Source: Ostrinia nubilalis (taxonomy: Eukaryota > Arthropoda > Insecta > Lepidoptera > Crambidae). Taken from it: a DNA stretch of 64,000 nt. Every line of letters begins with the position of its first letter. Position 1 is the stretch's first letter. Made by a program: the position numbers and the translations under genes. The stretch lies in assembly GCF_963855985.1 (NCBI RefSeq), contig NC_087111.1, positions 1,741,001 to 1,805,000 of the forward strand, written 5' to 3'. The notes under the pieces are model-generated. The model worked only from the letters and a program-made list of their open reading frames with translations. It ran no database searches and was not told the DNA's origin. Shown in pieces: positions 42,031 to 53,845 of this stretch.

Positions 42031-42141
42031 CGGGACTATTCCCACCTCTCGTCCCACCGCTGCAACTCCTGTGTAGCCAGGATCTACAGCTTGACCGCCA
42101 ATAAAAACCCAACCAGTGAAGGTCAAGTTTGTCCCGTGATA
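42031..42141 (+). repeat. Dispersed repeat family E, short copy
   Basis: ACGGGACTATTCCCACC.., CACCGCTGCAACTCCTGTGT, AGCCAGGATCTACAGCTTGA, AACCCAACCAGTGAAGGTCA, TTTGTCCCGT. Here the block begins ACGGGAC and ends GTCCCGT, which may indicate real inverted termini. Confidence 0.6.
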
Positions 42142-43438
42142 TTATACATTATTTTTCACGATTATCCCATAGAAACTACATTTAGTCAAATTGGACCTTG
42201 ACATTTGACTCATCTGCCATAATTACTTATCAACTTGACAAACAAACATAACTTCTTTATTTTTATAGTAGGTAACTAGAGATTGTTTGTCATTTAGGTC
42301 CCTACATAAATCACACATCCCAACATAAAATCAAGTTAGGCAATAAATCGCTGTCAAAGGATTTACTCTATAATCTGGATTCTGGATCTACCCTCATAAA
42401 TTATATCATTAGCTGACATACATGCCATACGTCGTAGGCTCTAAGGGTGTGACCACATTTATTCCATTTTATAGTTACTTTACTTTCTTTCTATCTGTAC
42501 CTACTATTCTTATTTGGAATCAACTCCCCCTATCTTAAAAATGTCATTTGTCTATCTATGTTAAAAAACTGCGCATCGAGGTCTTCAGTTAGCAAATCGC
42601 CAAATTAGTTATGTTTACCAATACTATTTTATTAAGGTATGTATCAGTCACTTTCGTGATTGGATTTCTCCAATGACTTTATTTTAGTTTTAATACAAAT
42701 TCTTTTCAGTCTATAACAACTATTAATTTTGTAAACATTTTTGCTAGGTAACCTTACATAAAGCTTTATCTATAGGTACTATAAATAACTTCTAGTGTAT
42801 GGGTTCTAGTAAATACAGTAGGTATCTGTTTTGTAATGAATTAAATCATTACTAGACGAAAACTGGCCCAGTGTGTCTTTAGCCGTAAAGGTTATGTGTA
42901 AAAGGGATTTTCAAATAACATTAATCTGTCTCATATCTGAAATACGAGTGGAAACTAATTTGTTGTAATGAAAAGTGGAATGCTTTTAAATATTTATGTA
43001 TTTCTTAATTTCATAAAATATTTAATTTCAAATAATTTTGTGTCTGACTATTATTATGAACTCTATAAGCAGAATTTTTCCTATTTATCAATCTACTCTC
43101 AAGAGCTTTAGGTATATGTAATGTCACATAAACGTCACCAACTTTTGGTCAAATAATAGGTATTTATGAAAGAAATATACACATAAGTACCTGCAGTACC
43201 GTGTGCAGTGCAGTACTGAAGTACCAGGTTGCAAGAAGCCGCTGGAAGCAGGAAGCCTCCGCTTCCAATCAGCCAATCTGGATTTCATAGAGAGGCCATT
43301 GCTCATCAGTGAACGATCTGAAATGATAAAATGATGATAGGTTAAAACGTTACATCATTATGTTAATGTATGGACTAAAACAATTTGCCCCCAGCAAGAT
43401 CTAAACCCGCAACGCACTTAACTTTCAAATCATATTGA
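42142..43438. other. Unassigned AT-rich sequence
   Basis: No gene or repeat end recognised in this ~1.3 kb. Confidence 0.4.
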
Positions 43439-43545
43439 GAAGAAAGAAAGAAAAGTAATTTTTTTAGTTCAAAAAACCAAGTAATATACTTATACCCCAT
43501 GATGCCCTTGGAAAAAGCAGTCAGCCGTGCGATTATAACCCTGGA
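43439..43545 (+). repeat. (GAAA)n-started dispersed repeat
   Basis: GAAGAAAGAAAGAAAAGTAA then TTTTTTTAGTTC. Resembles 28929 and 10643. Confidence 0.35.
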
Positions 43546-44033
43546 TGCTTCTTTAAAAAAGTTAATTTTTCCCTGTCACAATTTCAGCTAAGTATTCTTC
43601 TGGCTCAAACCCTTAAATTGTCGTTTTACCTTCTTATCAAGTAAAGTTCGAGTTACAGGGCAATTTGTCTCCAAGACCGATAAGACTCGTAATAGGCTAT
43701 TTGAAATGTAAAGGGCTCCCTTTTATCTGAGAAAACTTAACGACTTCATCATTGTTTAAATTTCTTGCTGTAATTTCGGAAATAATTAGCGAGTAGAAGT
43801 TTTATTTCTTTAATTTGTTCCGTTTAGTTTATTTGAGCTTCTGTCCAATCCCGTTTGATTTTCGTGCCAGTAGGTTGTGTGATCATACACAGATTTTAAA
43901 AGCCACCGTAAGTGTCTAACATGGCTTTACTATAGGTTGGTACTCTAGTTAATGAAATATTTCTTAAATCATAAAGAACATATCAATATAAGTTATTCAA
44001 TTCATATTCAGTTATTCATATTTTTGAGCTCTG

Positions 44034-44306
44034 TATCCAGCGTGGCCCACTAGAGTGAGCCCGCCGTAGGCTGGACTTTGGTCCAACACCGCGGTGGGCA
44101 ACCCTCTAGTTGGGTTCGCCACTGATCGGGCGCCTTATGCGCTCGATACGGCCCGATCGCGAACGGCGGTCTGCGATCGCCAAACGGCTAGAGCACCTTC
44201 TGTACTCGCCACTCTGCCCGATGAAGCTGGAAAAACACTTCAAGCTACCAGCGCGCGTCTAAAAAAAGCGTGGGGAGTGTACCAAATCCTCCATTTAATT
44301 TTGTAG
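44034..44306 (+). other. GC-rich segment of unknown origin with a 70-codon frame
   Basis: Much richer in GC than its surroundings, with CGGGCGCC, GCGATCGC and CCCGATCG words. The frame 44094-44306 reads GNPLVGFATDRAPYALDTA..QATSARLKKAWGVYQILH. I recognise no family; the ARLKKAWGVYQ segment could be a coiled retroelement ORF piece, but this is only a guess. Upstream stops rule out a longer frame. Confidence 0.25.
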
Positions 44307-44575
44307 CAATTAGAGAAGGTCCTCCTGCAGTGTTTTTTTTTACTAGGTGCGAACCTTGTGAAGGAACCACACTCGTGCACGTTAAATCAGTTCCCTGAAG
44401 CGGAAATGTTACGCGCGTGTAAACTGATATACCTACTAAAGCGCGCTGAAAAGACCTACACGAAAGATTACGCCTCCTTTACGTCATAAAAAAGCGCTAA
44501 GTAAACAATAAACATAAACAGTCTTTACATTTTATGGCTATATTGTTGTCTGTAAGCTTGCCAATTTTCGCTGAA

Positions 44576-44812
44576 TCTATACTAGTCTATACTTAATATT
44601 ATAAATCTGATGAGTGTTATTTTGCTTGTACGCGCTCACTACTGGTCCGATTTGAAAAACTCTTTTTGTATTGGATAGCTCATTTATTGAGAAAGGTATA
44701 ACATCACCCTACAGACAATAGTGGCGGAGCAGTAACGAAAAGTAATTGCAAAAACGGAAAATATTATTCAACCTAGGTATGTTCACGCGTACGAAGTCGC
44801 GGGCACAGCTAG
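44576..44812 (+). mobile_element. Non-autonomous Helitron with two overlapping 5' ends
   Basis: A|TCTATACTAG is followed at once by TCTATACTTAATATTATAAA, so two Helitron-like starts lie 10 bp apart. Interior: GTACGCGCTCACTACTGGTC, AATAGTGGCGGAGCAGTAAC. 3' end: ACGAAGTCGCGGGCACAGCTAG|T, as at 59015 and 59448. Confidence 0.8.
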
Positions 44813-45178
44813 TTGCTCTAAATGAACATTTATTACCCATAAGTTTTGATAACATCTCCCAAAATCCTATAGAAAAAGGCAACAGGCCTCATAGAATTAT
44901 GTATGAAATGTACGTGATATCCATACATTTTGCGGGCTATGAGATTGGTTGGATGACAAATTCGAGCTACCTACTTACTTATTTAAAGGATTTCTGTTTT
45001 TCTTCATACTGATGAGACAATATTATGTGGAAACACGCAGTTTGTGAGATTGCTTTCGTTCGTATACAAGGTGTTAAAACCTTTATTTTTCCACAAAAAC
45101 ATGCACGCACTTGTTAGAAGATTAAAGAAAATACTTAGATTTTACGTGTTTATTTTAAATGGCACTTAGGGCCAGAAC

Positions 45179-45381
45179 ACACGATGAAACGCAATTGCAA
45201 CGAAACTGCAACTTCTAGTTACTTTTGAGTTGCATCTAAGTTTCTGCCATAGATTCCGTTGAGAGACCACACATGACGCGACCATTTCAAACCGGTTTCA
45301 AACTGGTCGCGTCATGTGTGGTCTCTCAACGGAATCTATGGCAGTTTCGTTGCAATTGCGTTTCACCGTGTGTTCTGGGCC
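45179..45381. mobile_element. 203 bp hairpin MITE M3 (TTA target)
   Basis: GGGCCAGAACACACGATGAAACG opens and is mirrored at the close. The arms are nearly perfect through GCAATTGCAACGAAACTGC and CCATAGATTCCGTTGAGAG, ACCACACATGACGCGACC. The left arm carries an extra ~37 bp. TTA lies at 45176-45178 and 45382-45384. Confidence 0.85.
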
Positions 45382-45949
45382 TTAAAGTTATCAATATGAA
45401 GCTTTAAACCAATAAACTGACTCAGATTGATGTACAAATATTTTGAGACCCAGACACACTGCATGTAAAATGAATGAGTATTTAGTACCTATTAGATACC
45501 TACCTAGGGGCTTATTACAAAGAATTAAACGCTCGTTGAACACTTGTATAAATTGTAATTTGTAAGAAAATGTCCGGTACTATCAAAGTAAGCAATGTTC
45601 AACGTGTGTTTAACTTTTTTGGAGGCCCGTAATGTTTTGGAAGAGGGACACAAGTTTTTCTGTGTCATCTTGAATTTCAGACGGGTGAAGCTGCCGGACA
45701 ATACTAGTTCTATAAAATTTCTACAATTGCAAAAACATTTTATATTATTCTCTAGGTAGGTACCCACTTTATAATTATTTTTAGCCTAAGTAATTAATTT
45801 AACCATCAACCATTAACGGAATCCATCCTTTGAAGTTACTCCACAACTTTTAATTGCCTCAAAGACCAGACAACTGATTAGATTAGCATAATAGCAAGTT
45901 TTCGGCAGCATAAGGACTTCGAGAGCTTACAAACGAGCGACATTGTCTC

Positions 45950-46335
45950 CGCGATTGCTTGCGATGATGCTAGACGACGGTCAGCGACTTTAGGTGACTG
46001 TCGGCGACTCGCACCTTTCGCTGTCATGACATGTTGACACTCTAACGATACGTTAGCGAGTGACTGACCGTCTGCGAGAGTCACGATGCATCGGCGACCG
46101 TCGGCGACAGTCGTCTAAGTTGCGACCGCGCACACTGGGCGACAGTCGCGGCGACTACAGACTAGCTTGTCGTCGCGACAGAGTCGCGGAGTCTCGAAGA
46201 CAGCTAATAAATAATATGAAATTGACAAAATAGGTCTAGTCGCCGCAACTGTCGCCCAGTGTGCGCCTACACTATGTGTCGTCGGCGACTGTCAGCGATC
46301 GCCTTAAGTCGCAAGCAGTCGCCGATATACTGTCA
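45950..46335. repeat. GCGAC-rich foldback region containing MITE M8
   Basis: Inner hairpin 46129-46266: GCGCACACTGGGCGACAGTC on the left and its inverse on the right (one mismatch), loop with CAGCTAATAAATAATATGAA. The flanks repeat GGTCAGCGAC, GTCGGCGACT and CAGCGATCGC many times in both orientations, a larger but looser palindrome. Confidence 0.6.
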
Positions 46336-46769
46336 TTCGTCTGTAATCGCCCTTAGGAACAAAATGGAATACATTACATTGCCTTCTGGTGAGGAGATAA
46401 TTGAATTAAAAACGTCTTCGCACCCTTTGAAAGCACTTTGTGACGCAGACAGATGAAATTGAGTTATATTATTGGAATATTAATGAGTTCGCATTCAATT
46501 ATGAGTCATAAAATACATTTATTTTGTTCAAATCGGCTTTATACGTCCCGGTGTTGTAACTTTAACCCTTCCACTGCTTCGGGACAATAGGTGGGCTATT
46601 TTTATTTTTTATTTTATTTAAATGTAAATCAAAGAATAAACAAATTTTGATTTACTTCTTAATATTATTTTTTTCCATTTAATCTGATTATGCAACATCG
46701 ACTTTAACTTTAATTTGATTTGATTGATTATGCAGTATTATTGTAATTGATTTTTTTTTAATTTAATTT

Positions 46770-46880
46770 GTACACCGCAAAGGTACGACATGTTGATACC
46801 ATTTTAAATGCTGACTTAACACCTTATGTACACATGTTTGAACAAATAAATGTATCTTTATGTTTATCTTTATCTTAAAG
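46770..46880 (+). mobile_element. LINE 3' tail (ATCTTT)n
   Basis: GAACAAATAAATGTATCTTT and TTTATCTTTATCTT, with an AATAAA signal, look like the microsatellite end of a non-LTR element. The upstream body was not recognised. Confidence 0.4.
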
Positions 46881-47021
46881 CCTATTTCTTAAGCTATGCT
46901 GTCAATGTTTGGTTATAAGAAATTCTAGTCAACATCATGAAAACGTGAGTTTAAAATAGCCTTATTGCAAAGTAAATAAGCTCTCAATGCAAATCACTGA
47001 CTACACAATCTGCAAGTCTAA

Positions 47022-47109
47022 GGCTGAGTAACATCATCTAACTTTAACCGTAACTATGACCGTGACTTTGACGTTTATCAAAGTTAAATTATGTTGGTGC
47101 AACCCAGCC
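47022..47109. mobile_element. Decayed MITE family M2
   Basis: GGCTGAGTAACATCATCTAA..AATTATGTTGGTGCAACCCAGCC with TAA and TTA flanks. Most of the middle is lost or changed. Confidence 0.6.
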
Positions 47110-47112
47110 TTA

Positions 47113-47674
47113 GTAAAACCTTACTCAAACGCCACTCTATCTGTATCAGACAGCAATAATAAATAGACCATATTATAATAGATTTTAAGTTCAAAATTGA
47201 AGCAAATGATTGAGTAATGGGTAGATTCGGTTCAAACTGACAGTCAAATTAATTAATTAGCGTTTGATACAATAGCATTAACTGTCGGCTTAGCTGGTTT
47301 ATTTGCCTGACATGTCTAACTATCGTTGGCTTTCAACTGGCTACATCGATCCCCATTTTAGACACAAGTTTGGGTAGCGAGCTAGTGATGTGCATCATTC
47401 GATAAGTTATACTCTTTGAAACTTTGATAATATATTCAGAATTTTTTAAGTCACCAAACAGTTTCTAGTCACTGGGTAGTTTTTGTGCTACAAAGTTATT
47501 TACTTAGAGAATATGATAAGAAACAATGGTAGAATACATTCCTTTGCAAGCTAAAACGTAAATTACTGGACAAAAGCCTTTTCCAAGTGATTTCAGAACG
47601 GTTTGCCCTGCGCTGTCGCTAAATAAATCACAGCACACTTTTTTGACACATCACGCCTGATGCTAGCTGACAAA
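47113..47674. other. Unassigned AT-rich sequence
   Basis: No gene or repeat end recognised. Confidence 0.4.
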
Positions 47675-47762
47675 CGCCCGTATTCACAAACGATGCTTGC
47701 TTAAGTGAAGCAGCAAATCGAACGCACAGCGTTGGATAGAGCTTTGTGATTGGTTCGTTCGT
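47675..47762. mobile_element. MITE family M7, half copy
   Basis: CGCCCGTATTCACAAACGAT, TTGCTTAAGTGAAGCAGCAA, GCACAGCGTTGGATAGAGCT; then it breaks off after GGTTCGTTCG. Confidence 0.75.
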
Positions 47763-48084
47763 AGATTTCGCCGTATCGCGCGACGCGGAGCTACACCGCT
47801 CGTGTGCTTTGGATCTGACTTGGGAATGTACTTTTTAACTTAAACACAAACAGTGATAGCATCACTACACCAACAAATCCGCTGCATTTCGCGAGGATGC
47901 AAACGGAATGGCTAATCTAGCGCCGGTGGTGTTTTCAGCGCAAACAGCGACAGAGTTGCGCGTGTTGAATACAGGGCTACAGTTTAAATTGCTGCTTTTT
48001 GATTAAGTTACACAAGTGTCAAAATTGGGGAATTATTTAGTGGGCTTTCTTCACATTTAGGTGACTTTAGCACCGCCACAAATA

Positions 48085-48268
48085 CCCAATGCCGATGGGG
48101 CAGCAAGGTTCTGAAGTGGAGGCCACGTACCGGAAAACGAGGTGGACCGACGACATCGCAAAAGCAGGAAGGCGCTGGACGCAGGCCGCTGCCAACTGGT
48201 CAATATAGAAATCATTGGGGAAGGCCTATGTTCAGCAGTGGACGTCCTATGGCTGGAGTGATGATGTG
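48085..48268 (+). mobile_element. RTE-B 3' end
   Basis: CCGATGGGGCAGCAAGGTTC, CCACGTACCGGAAAACGAGG, GAAGGCGCTGGACGCAGGCC, CAGCAGTGGACGTCCTATGG, then a short GATGATG tail. A 17-19 bp deletion removes the PPT part of RPPTRWTDD. Confidence 0.75.
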
Positions 48269-48649
48269 ATTTTTTTATAAATGTTTCGTTAAAGACTTTT
48301 GTTTTTGTCTCTTGACGATTACAAAAACCAATAAAGAAAAATTTAAATTTTATAGATCTCCTTTAGACAAGGTTTATAGTTTTTCCACTAGAACCAAGCT
48401 AGATTTTAACCACAAAATGGTAAGCGGATTTTAGCGGATTCTTTCTGTACTGTTCGTGTTCGCTCTACATTCTCGGTCACATTTGAAATTCCAGTTTCGA
48501 TTCGGCTGACAGGATGTCGTTTTTTATATCCATAACCTATTCCGGATGTCCTTCGGTAAGGGAGATTGTAAAAATTAAACGGTCTCCCAATAACCGACGG
48601 CGTTTTCTTAATATGGTTGTATTATAAATAAAATACGTATAACATTTTT

Positions 48650-48735
48650 TACAACTTGAAAAAATCGGTTGCCTTAGGCGGGAATTGAACACGACCTTTC
48701 ACTTGTCGAGTGACTACTTCGACAACTACATAACA
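48650..48735 (-). repeat. tRNA-like dispersed repeat
   Basis: Minus-strand copy of the repeat at 12655: AAAGGTCGTG-TTCAATT-CCCGCC, then CTAAGGCAACCGATTTTTTC. Confidence 0.5.
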
Positions 48736-49833
48736 AGAAATTTTATAGCACAGCGATGTTTAAACTCGACATAATTTTACACTGTTAGCGACAGAATAAT
48801 AATATTGACACAAATGCAAATAAAACAATGTATTAAAAACGATGAAGAAACATAATCTGCTTGGTTTCGAAAACAAAACAGATTCATGCAATCAAAAACA
48901 CAGCAAAATTTAATAATTTGGTTTCGAATCACGATTTCTGCTGAACGCAAGCTTCTATCGCATTAATATCAAACGTATCTTTTCTCAAACAAATCTTTTC
49001 CTCTCTTCATTTTATTATAATATGACAATCCTATCGTCATATTATTATATTCCATATCCCAAAGGATTATATTGTCTTTTAGTTCGTTTCCATGTCAGGA
49101 CCCATCAGGAAGATGAGGGTAGTACTAGCATATTCAGGGTGATTTTTTATCACCCCTGTGCGAGCTGAAATATTAAGGGGGTCTGTCGCGTTTCAGTTTC
49201 ACAACATTTTTTTGTAGGAATGACGCTACAAATAATTTTACAAATAGCTGGAAACATTGAATTTTCGGATAGATCCAGTTTATTCTGTAACCTATTATTG
49301 GTAGCGTTTGAAAGAGCTCGTGAAGCGCTTACAGGATCAGTAACCAGTTTTTCGATATTTTGTATAGTTTAGTAATAATCGAGTGAGAACAGTTATCGTT
49401 TCGACCCTGTATATTTTCTTCAATATTTCTATTAAATTCAGACAATAAAGTAAAACTCCTATTATGAGCTAGCAGTCACTACATCAACTCTTTTAAAACA
49501 AAAAGATTTCAAGAATTAAATTTAATAAACTCCGTACAAAATGGAGCCACACCTGTCGCACGAAAATTACGCGAGAGCGGAAAAGTGTGTGTTCAGGACT
49601 TTATTTCGAGGCACAAAGTTAAATTATTATTTCGCCTCTACAGTGAAAAATTCAACAGTAACATCCTACTGATGGAAAGAACATTTTAGTATACCTACCT
49701 ATCTCCCATGACACCATTCATCCCCCATTCGTTGCATATGAGTGTAGTATCAAAATGCGACACGAAAAATATGGTTTACAAAGTACCAAAGTGCATAACT
49801 TTGGGTAGCCTTGACGAAGATTAAAGACAGAAT
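48736..49833. other. No recognised gene
   Basis: AT-rich. A CAGGGTGAT-TTTTTT-ATCACCCCTG hairpin at 49134-49157 and CGACCCTGTATATTTTC near 49399 may be decayed ends of a CAGGGTG-type element. Confidence 0.35.
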
Positions 49834-50008
49834 TCGTTTCAGCCAAATGACGTCCATTGCTGGACAAAAGCCTCCCCCAAGGATTTCCAAAACGACCGGT
49901 TCTGCACTGCCCGCATCGAGGCACCTCCCGCGACCTTCACCAGATCGTCGTCGGTCCACCTAGTGGGGGGCCTGCCCACACTACGTCTTCCGACGCATGT
50001 CAGGTCAG
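49834..50008 (-). mobile_element. RTE-A 3' end with 8 bp target duplication
   Basis: GACAGAAT flanks both sides (49826-49833 and 50009-50016). The minus strand encodes RRSVGRPPTRWTDDDLVKVA with one extra D codon, then GGASMRAVQNRSF and EAFVQQWTSFG. Tail reduced to one CGTT unit. Confidence 0.8.
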
Positions 50009-50016
50009 GACAGAAT

Positions 50017-51751
50017 GCTGACATGGAAATCGAATTTGATATTGATAATAAATTGTGTCCCTTCGCCAGCATAAGTTACTATGGCAATATTAAAAATAGT
50101 GTGACAAACAATATTAAAAATGTGGTACCAAAGGGAAACATTAAAATGGCCCTACGGTATAAGCTACGCCCATTGTGTAATAATTAAGATAGGACAAGGA
50201 TTACAAAGTGATTACTGTGGTGGACCAGGCATTTAACTGCTGAGTTGTAAATCGAAATTCAAAATGGTATACTTTTAAGTAAGCAGTAATTTTGAGCGGT
50301 GTAATGATAATTTTTAATCATTAGAATATTATTATATTATTAAAGCATGTTTACTATTATACTCGAAAGCACGTTTTACCTATCTACACCACAGTTTACT
50401 GTATAAGCTAAAATGCCTTTGTGGTCCCTGACGAAGTCAGACTTTCCTAATAATCCAAAGCCTTAGAGTTTGGATTCGGTTCTCAGTTGGAACACGTAAT
50501 TATTGTTATATTCCCATTTTTAAGGATATTTACTTAAATTAACCTGACGATGTCTTAGGACTCTTTCCCAATGAGATATTCCGTTTTTTGCAGGACTTCA
50601 TTTAGTAGTATGTGTTTTAATATTAACATTAACACGAATATCCCGTTTGCAGTGTCCCGCGATAAACTATTTAGGATTCGAATTTCAAACATACATAGTG
50701 TGATCACACGACAGTTCTGTGCCATGCCGTGGGAACGCCCAAAGATTGTTCAAGCAGATTTTTTTTACTCGTATTTGAAAAATCTCTGTATTTAATTTTC
50801 ATACATCGATGACATGAATGAAGACCTGCTAATTGTGAGTGAGCCCCTCTCAGGGTCTCCGAGTAGGTGTTGTCATTGTCGTCACTCCGGAGTAATTATT
50901 GATATTAACACTTTCGTAATTACTCTCAACTCAATTTAATGGACCTTCTGGGGTGACTCGACGGAAACGTGTCTAAATATAGATTGTAATTTTATCGTCG
51001 TAAGGAAACAAATGTTTTGAAATTACTTGTTTTTCTTGCTAATGCTTTTCTTTAAGACAAGCAATATTCATTGACTTCGTAACGACGGCACTTCAAGTCA
51101 CATCAAACTATGAGGTACAAAGCAATAAAAATGTATAGTCTGACGAGCAGCTTCTATATCTTCAACAACTTTACAATATTATTTTAGTAATTTATTTATT
51201 TTCTCTTTTAAATTCAGAGAAATAGTTATGGTCTCAAAACGCTACCCTGAAGAGACCTAAATAGTAGCAGTAGCTCTATCAAAATCACCAAAGTTTTGTT
51301 TCGATCATCTAATGCACAAACCACAAACAAAAGCTAAAATATCTGGGACTCAGATACCCAAAAAAGGGGAAAACGTGATCTTTTTTTCTATCTTTTCTAA
51401 AGATAAATCGGATAAAACATTGAGCTAAGACATTATGTGCCGGGACTGCCAAGTGGACTATAGTGAATGGCGTAGTTATGTGCCCTTAGGAAGTTTTTTA
51501 TGTGGCACTTTTTACTTGGGTTCGTGACGTTAAGTGTGACTAACTTAGAATGGATGCGGCATGTTTCAAACTTCGCAACTTTTAACGAAATTTTAATGTA
51601 AAACGACTTGCCTAGATTCTTCAGTATTTTAATTAAGGATTTCATCCCAGTTTTGTCAAGTCTTAATCAACCCGATAGTAAATTATAAATGTATGTCTCT
51701 GAAACTAAGTGTTACAGAGTTTTGGAGAACTTAAATCAGTGTCTTGTTACA
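50017..51751. other. No recognised gene
   Basis: About 1.7 kb of AT-rich sequence. Frames of up to 74 codons have no similarity I can see, and no terminal repeats were found. Confidence 0.4.
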
Positions 51752-52155
51752 TCGATAGTGGAAATATCAATTACTGTAAGGGACAAAACACGACTTTTCA
51801 GGAGAGCCAAAAAACGATTTTTTTTTTCTTTATACCTCAATATCTTTTTATGTGATGTTACGATTTAAATAGTTTCTATGGCATAGTTTCTTAGAATTTT
51901 CTGTTCTTTCATAATATAAACGCCAAATTTTCGAAAAATGGGTAGTTTAAAAGATAGCATGTCCCTTACATTAAAAAAACAAGCTTGACTGTACCTTACA
52001 ATGTTGAAATTTCACAGTATGGAATGTCATGTATGTTGTAAGGTACATTTAAGAATAAACACGACAGTAATATTATTGTAACTTGACAATTTTAACATTG
52101 AAACCTGATGTAAGTAGAGGTTGCATTCGAGTATTCATTAACAAAAAGAAGAGAA

Positions 52156-52322
52156 GAGATAGAAACAAGACAACTTAGTGTTCACAAATGCAGTTGGAGG
52201 CATCAAATACACATCACCAACAAAACATTTAGTCACTGATGATGCCTACGTCTGCATTTGTGAACAAGTTGTCTTGTTTCTATCTTTTTCTGTTCATTTT
52301 TACGCAGTTAGGTTTTTTTTTT
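52156..52322. repeat. Foldback unit with GATAGAAACAAGACAACTT arms
   Basis: GATAGAAACAAGACAACTTA..GTTCACAAATGCAGTTGGAG..GGCATCA at 52158 is followed by its inverse at 52238-52290, a hairpin of ~55 bp arms. A third copy lies at 53876-53940 in the first orientation. The inner edge TTTTTACGCAGTTAGGTTTT also recurs inverted at 53846-53866. Confidence 0.65.
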
Positions 52323-52327
52323 CAATT

Positions 52328-53845
52328 ATCGTTCGTTCGTTTTAGCCGAATGACGTCCACTGCTGGACAAAGGTCTTCCCCCAAGGATTTCCACAACAAC
52401 CGGTCCTGCGCCACCCGCATCCAGGCACCTCCTACAACCTTCACCAGATCGTCGGTCGACCTAGTGGGGGTCTGCAGCACATTACGTCTTCCAGCTCGTG
52501 GTCGCCACTCAAGAATTTTTCTGCCCCAGCGGCCATCAGCTTTGCAAGCTACGAGCTCCATCCACTGCCACTTGATTTTAGCGATTCTGCGGACTATGTC
52601 AGTCACTTTGGTTCTCCTGCGGATCACGTCATTTCTGGTGCAATCACTACGAGCATAGCACGCTCCATCGCCTTTGACCTTGAGTCTTCTTATGAGGCCC
52701 ACAGTAAGCGACCATGTCTCAGATCCATAAGTTATCAAAGACTTTTGTCTTGAGACAGTGCGATATTTCAGACGTGAGAATATCACGAAGTTTCCTGAAC
52801 GTTGCCAGCCGAGTTGGATTCGACGATTGACCTCTTCCTCGAAGTTAGACCTACCTAAGGCTGGTTTTAGTGTCACGCAGACCGTCAGTGCGGATCGCTC
52901 CGCACAGCCAATCTGTATGAACTGATAGGGAGCGAGCGATTCCTGCGGACCGCATTACTCTAAAACGCTTACACTCTCGAAGTTTACAGATCGGCTGTGT
53001 GAAGCGGATCCGCACTGGACGGTCCGCGTGACACTATAACCAGCCTAACTGGACTGTTTGTACTAGGTATATATAAGTGTCAACAACTGCCGAGTGTAGA
53101 GTATCCAACCTTTAGAGGAGTGGGTGCAACACGGACATTTGACATGATTTTGTCTTGTCCATGTTTCATTTTAAGACCCCCTTGTTGAGAGGCTCGACTC
53201 AGGCCATTGTGCATTGTGCCTAGATCTTCCACGGTCTCAGCCATGGCTATGATATCGTTTGCGAATCGAAGGTGGGTTATTTAGTCACCGTTGATATTTA
53301 TGCCGAATCCGTTCCAGTCCAGAAACAGTTTCGGAGTTTTCAGTTCCCCCTGTCTGCTGCTGCAACTGGTTTCGAGTCTTGATCCTGGAGACGGAACGAC
53401 ATTGTGGCGTTTTCGTACAAGCCTTTCAACATTTCGATGTATCGATATAGGTAGTCAATTTGACACCGTTGGAGAAACTGTAGTAGGTACTGCCCAGGTC
53501 TCGATCGAAGCTTTCTCATAGTCCACAAACGCCAGGCAAAGTGACTGACTATACTCCTCGGTCTTCTGTATAATTTGCCGTGGCGTATGTATGTGGTGTA
53601 CTAAAGCGATTGAGAGATTGAGAGGCTGGAAGTCATCGAGCTTACGAGCGAGACGATTCGTAATGACTCTCGAAAACAGCTTGTAGACATGGCTCGGAAG
53701 TGAGATGGGTCTATAATTCTTCAACAAGGTTTTGTCGCCTTTTTTGAAGAAGAGTGTCACCACACTTCTGTGCCATACCGTAGGCGTTTTTCCTTCGAGG
53801 ATGACGGAATTGAACAGCTTCTGAAGAGCCTTCAGCCCCTCGGTC
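52328..53845 (-). pseudogene. RTE-A reverse transcriptase pseudogene, interrupted by MITE M1
   Basis: Longest RTE copy in the window, minus strand. From its 5' side: LTEGLKALQKLFNSVILEGK and VWHRSVVTLFFKKGDK, then LLKNYRPISLPSHVYKLFSR (fingers region); LCLAFVDYEKASIETW near 53540-53500 (motif A; the family form is YEKAFDSIETW, so FD is deleted); LRFANDIIAMAETVEDLG near 53270-53220 (catalytic box FAND in place of FADD/YADD at 53254-53265); EEEVNRRIQLGWQRSG, TYGSETWSLTVGLIRRLKV, RRRTKVTDIVRRIAKIKWQW, DGRWGRKILEWRPRAGRR; and the CGAACGAACGA tail. Frameshifts and the MITE at 52859-53045 break it, and both metal-binding motifs are damaged. The endonuclease domain is absent. Confidence 0.85.
52859..53045. 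mobile_element. MITE family M1 nested in RTE-A
   Basis: GGCTGGTTTTAGTGTCACGC and its inverse with TAA on both sides (52856-52858, 53046-53048). Inner GTGCGGATCGCTCCGCAC and ATCTGTATGAACT match 10960-11145. Confidence 0.85.

Noticed and set aside
52322..52876. 184-codon frame as a host gene
   Set aside because: It reads as the C-terminal part of an RTE-A reverse transcriptase protein, ends in the GAAC tail, and the coding order continues in other frames upstream.
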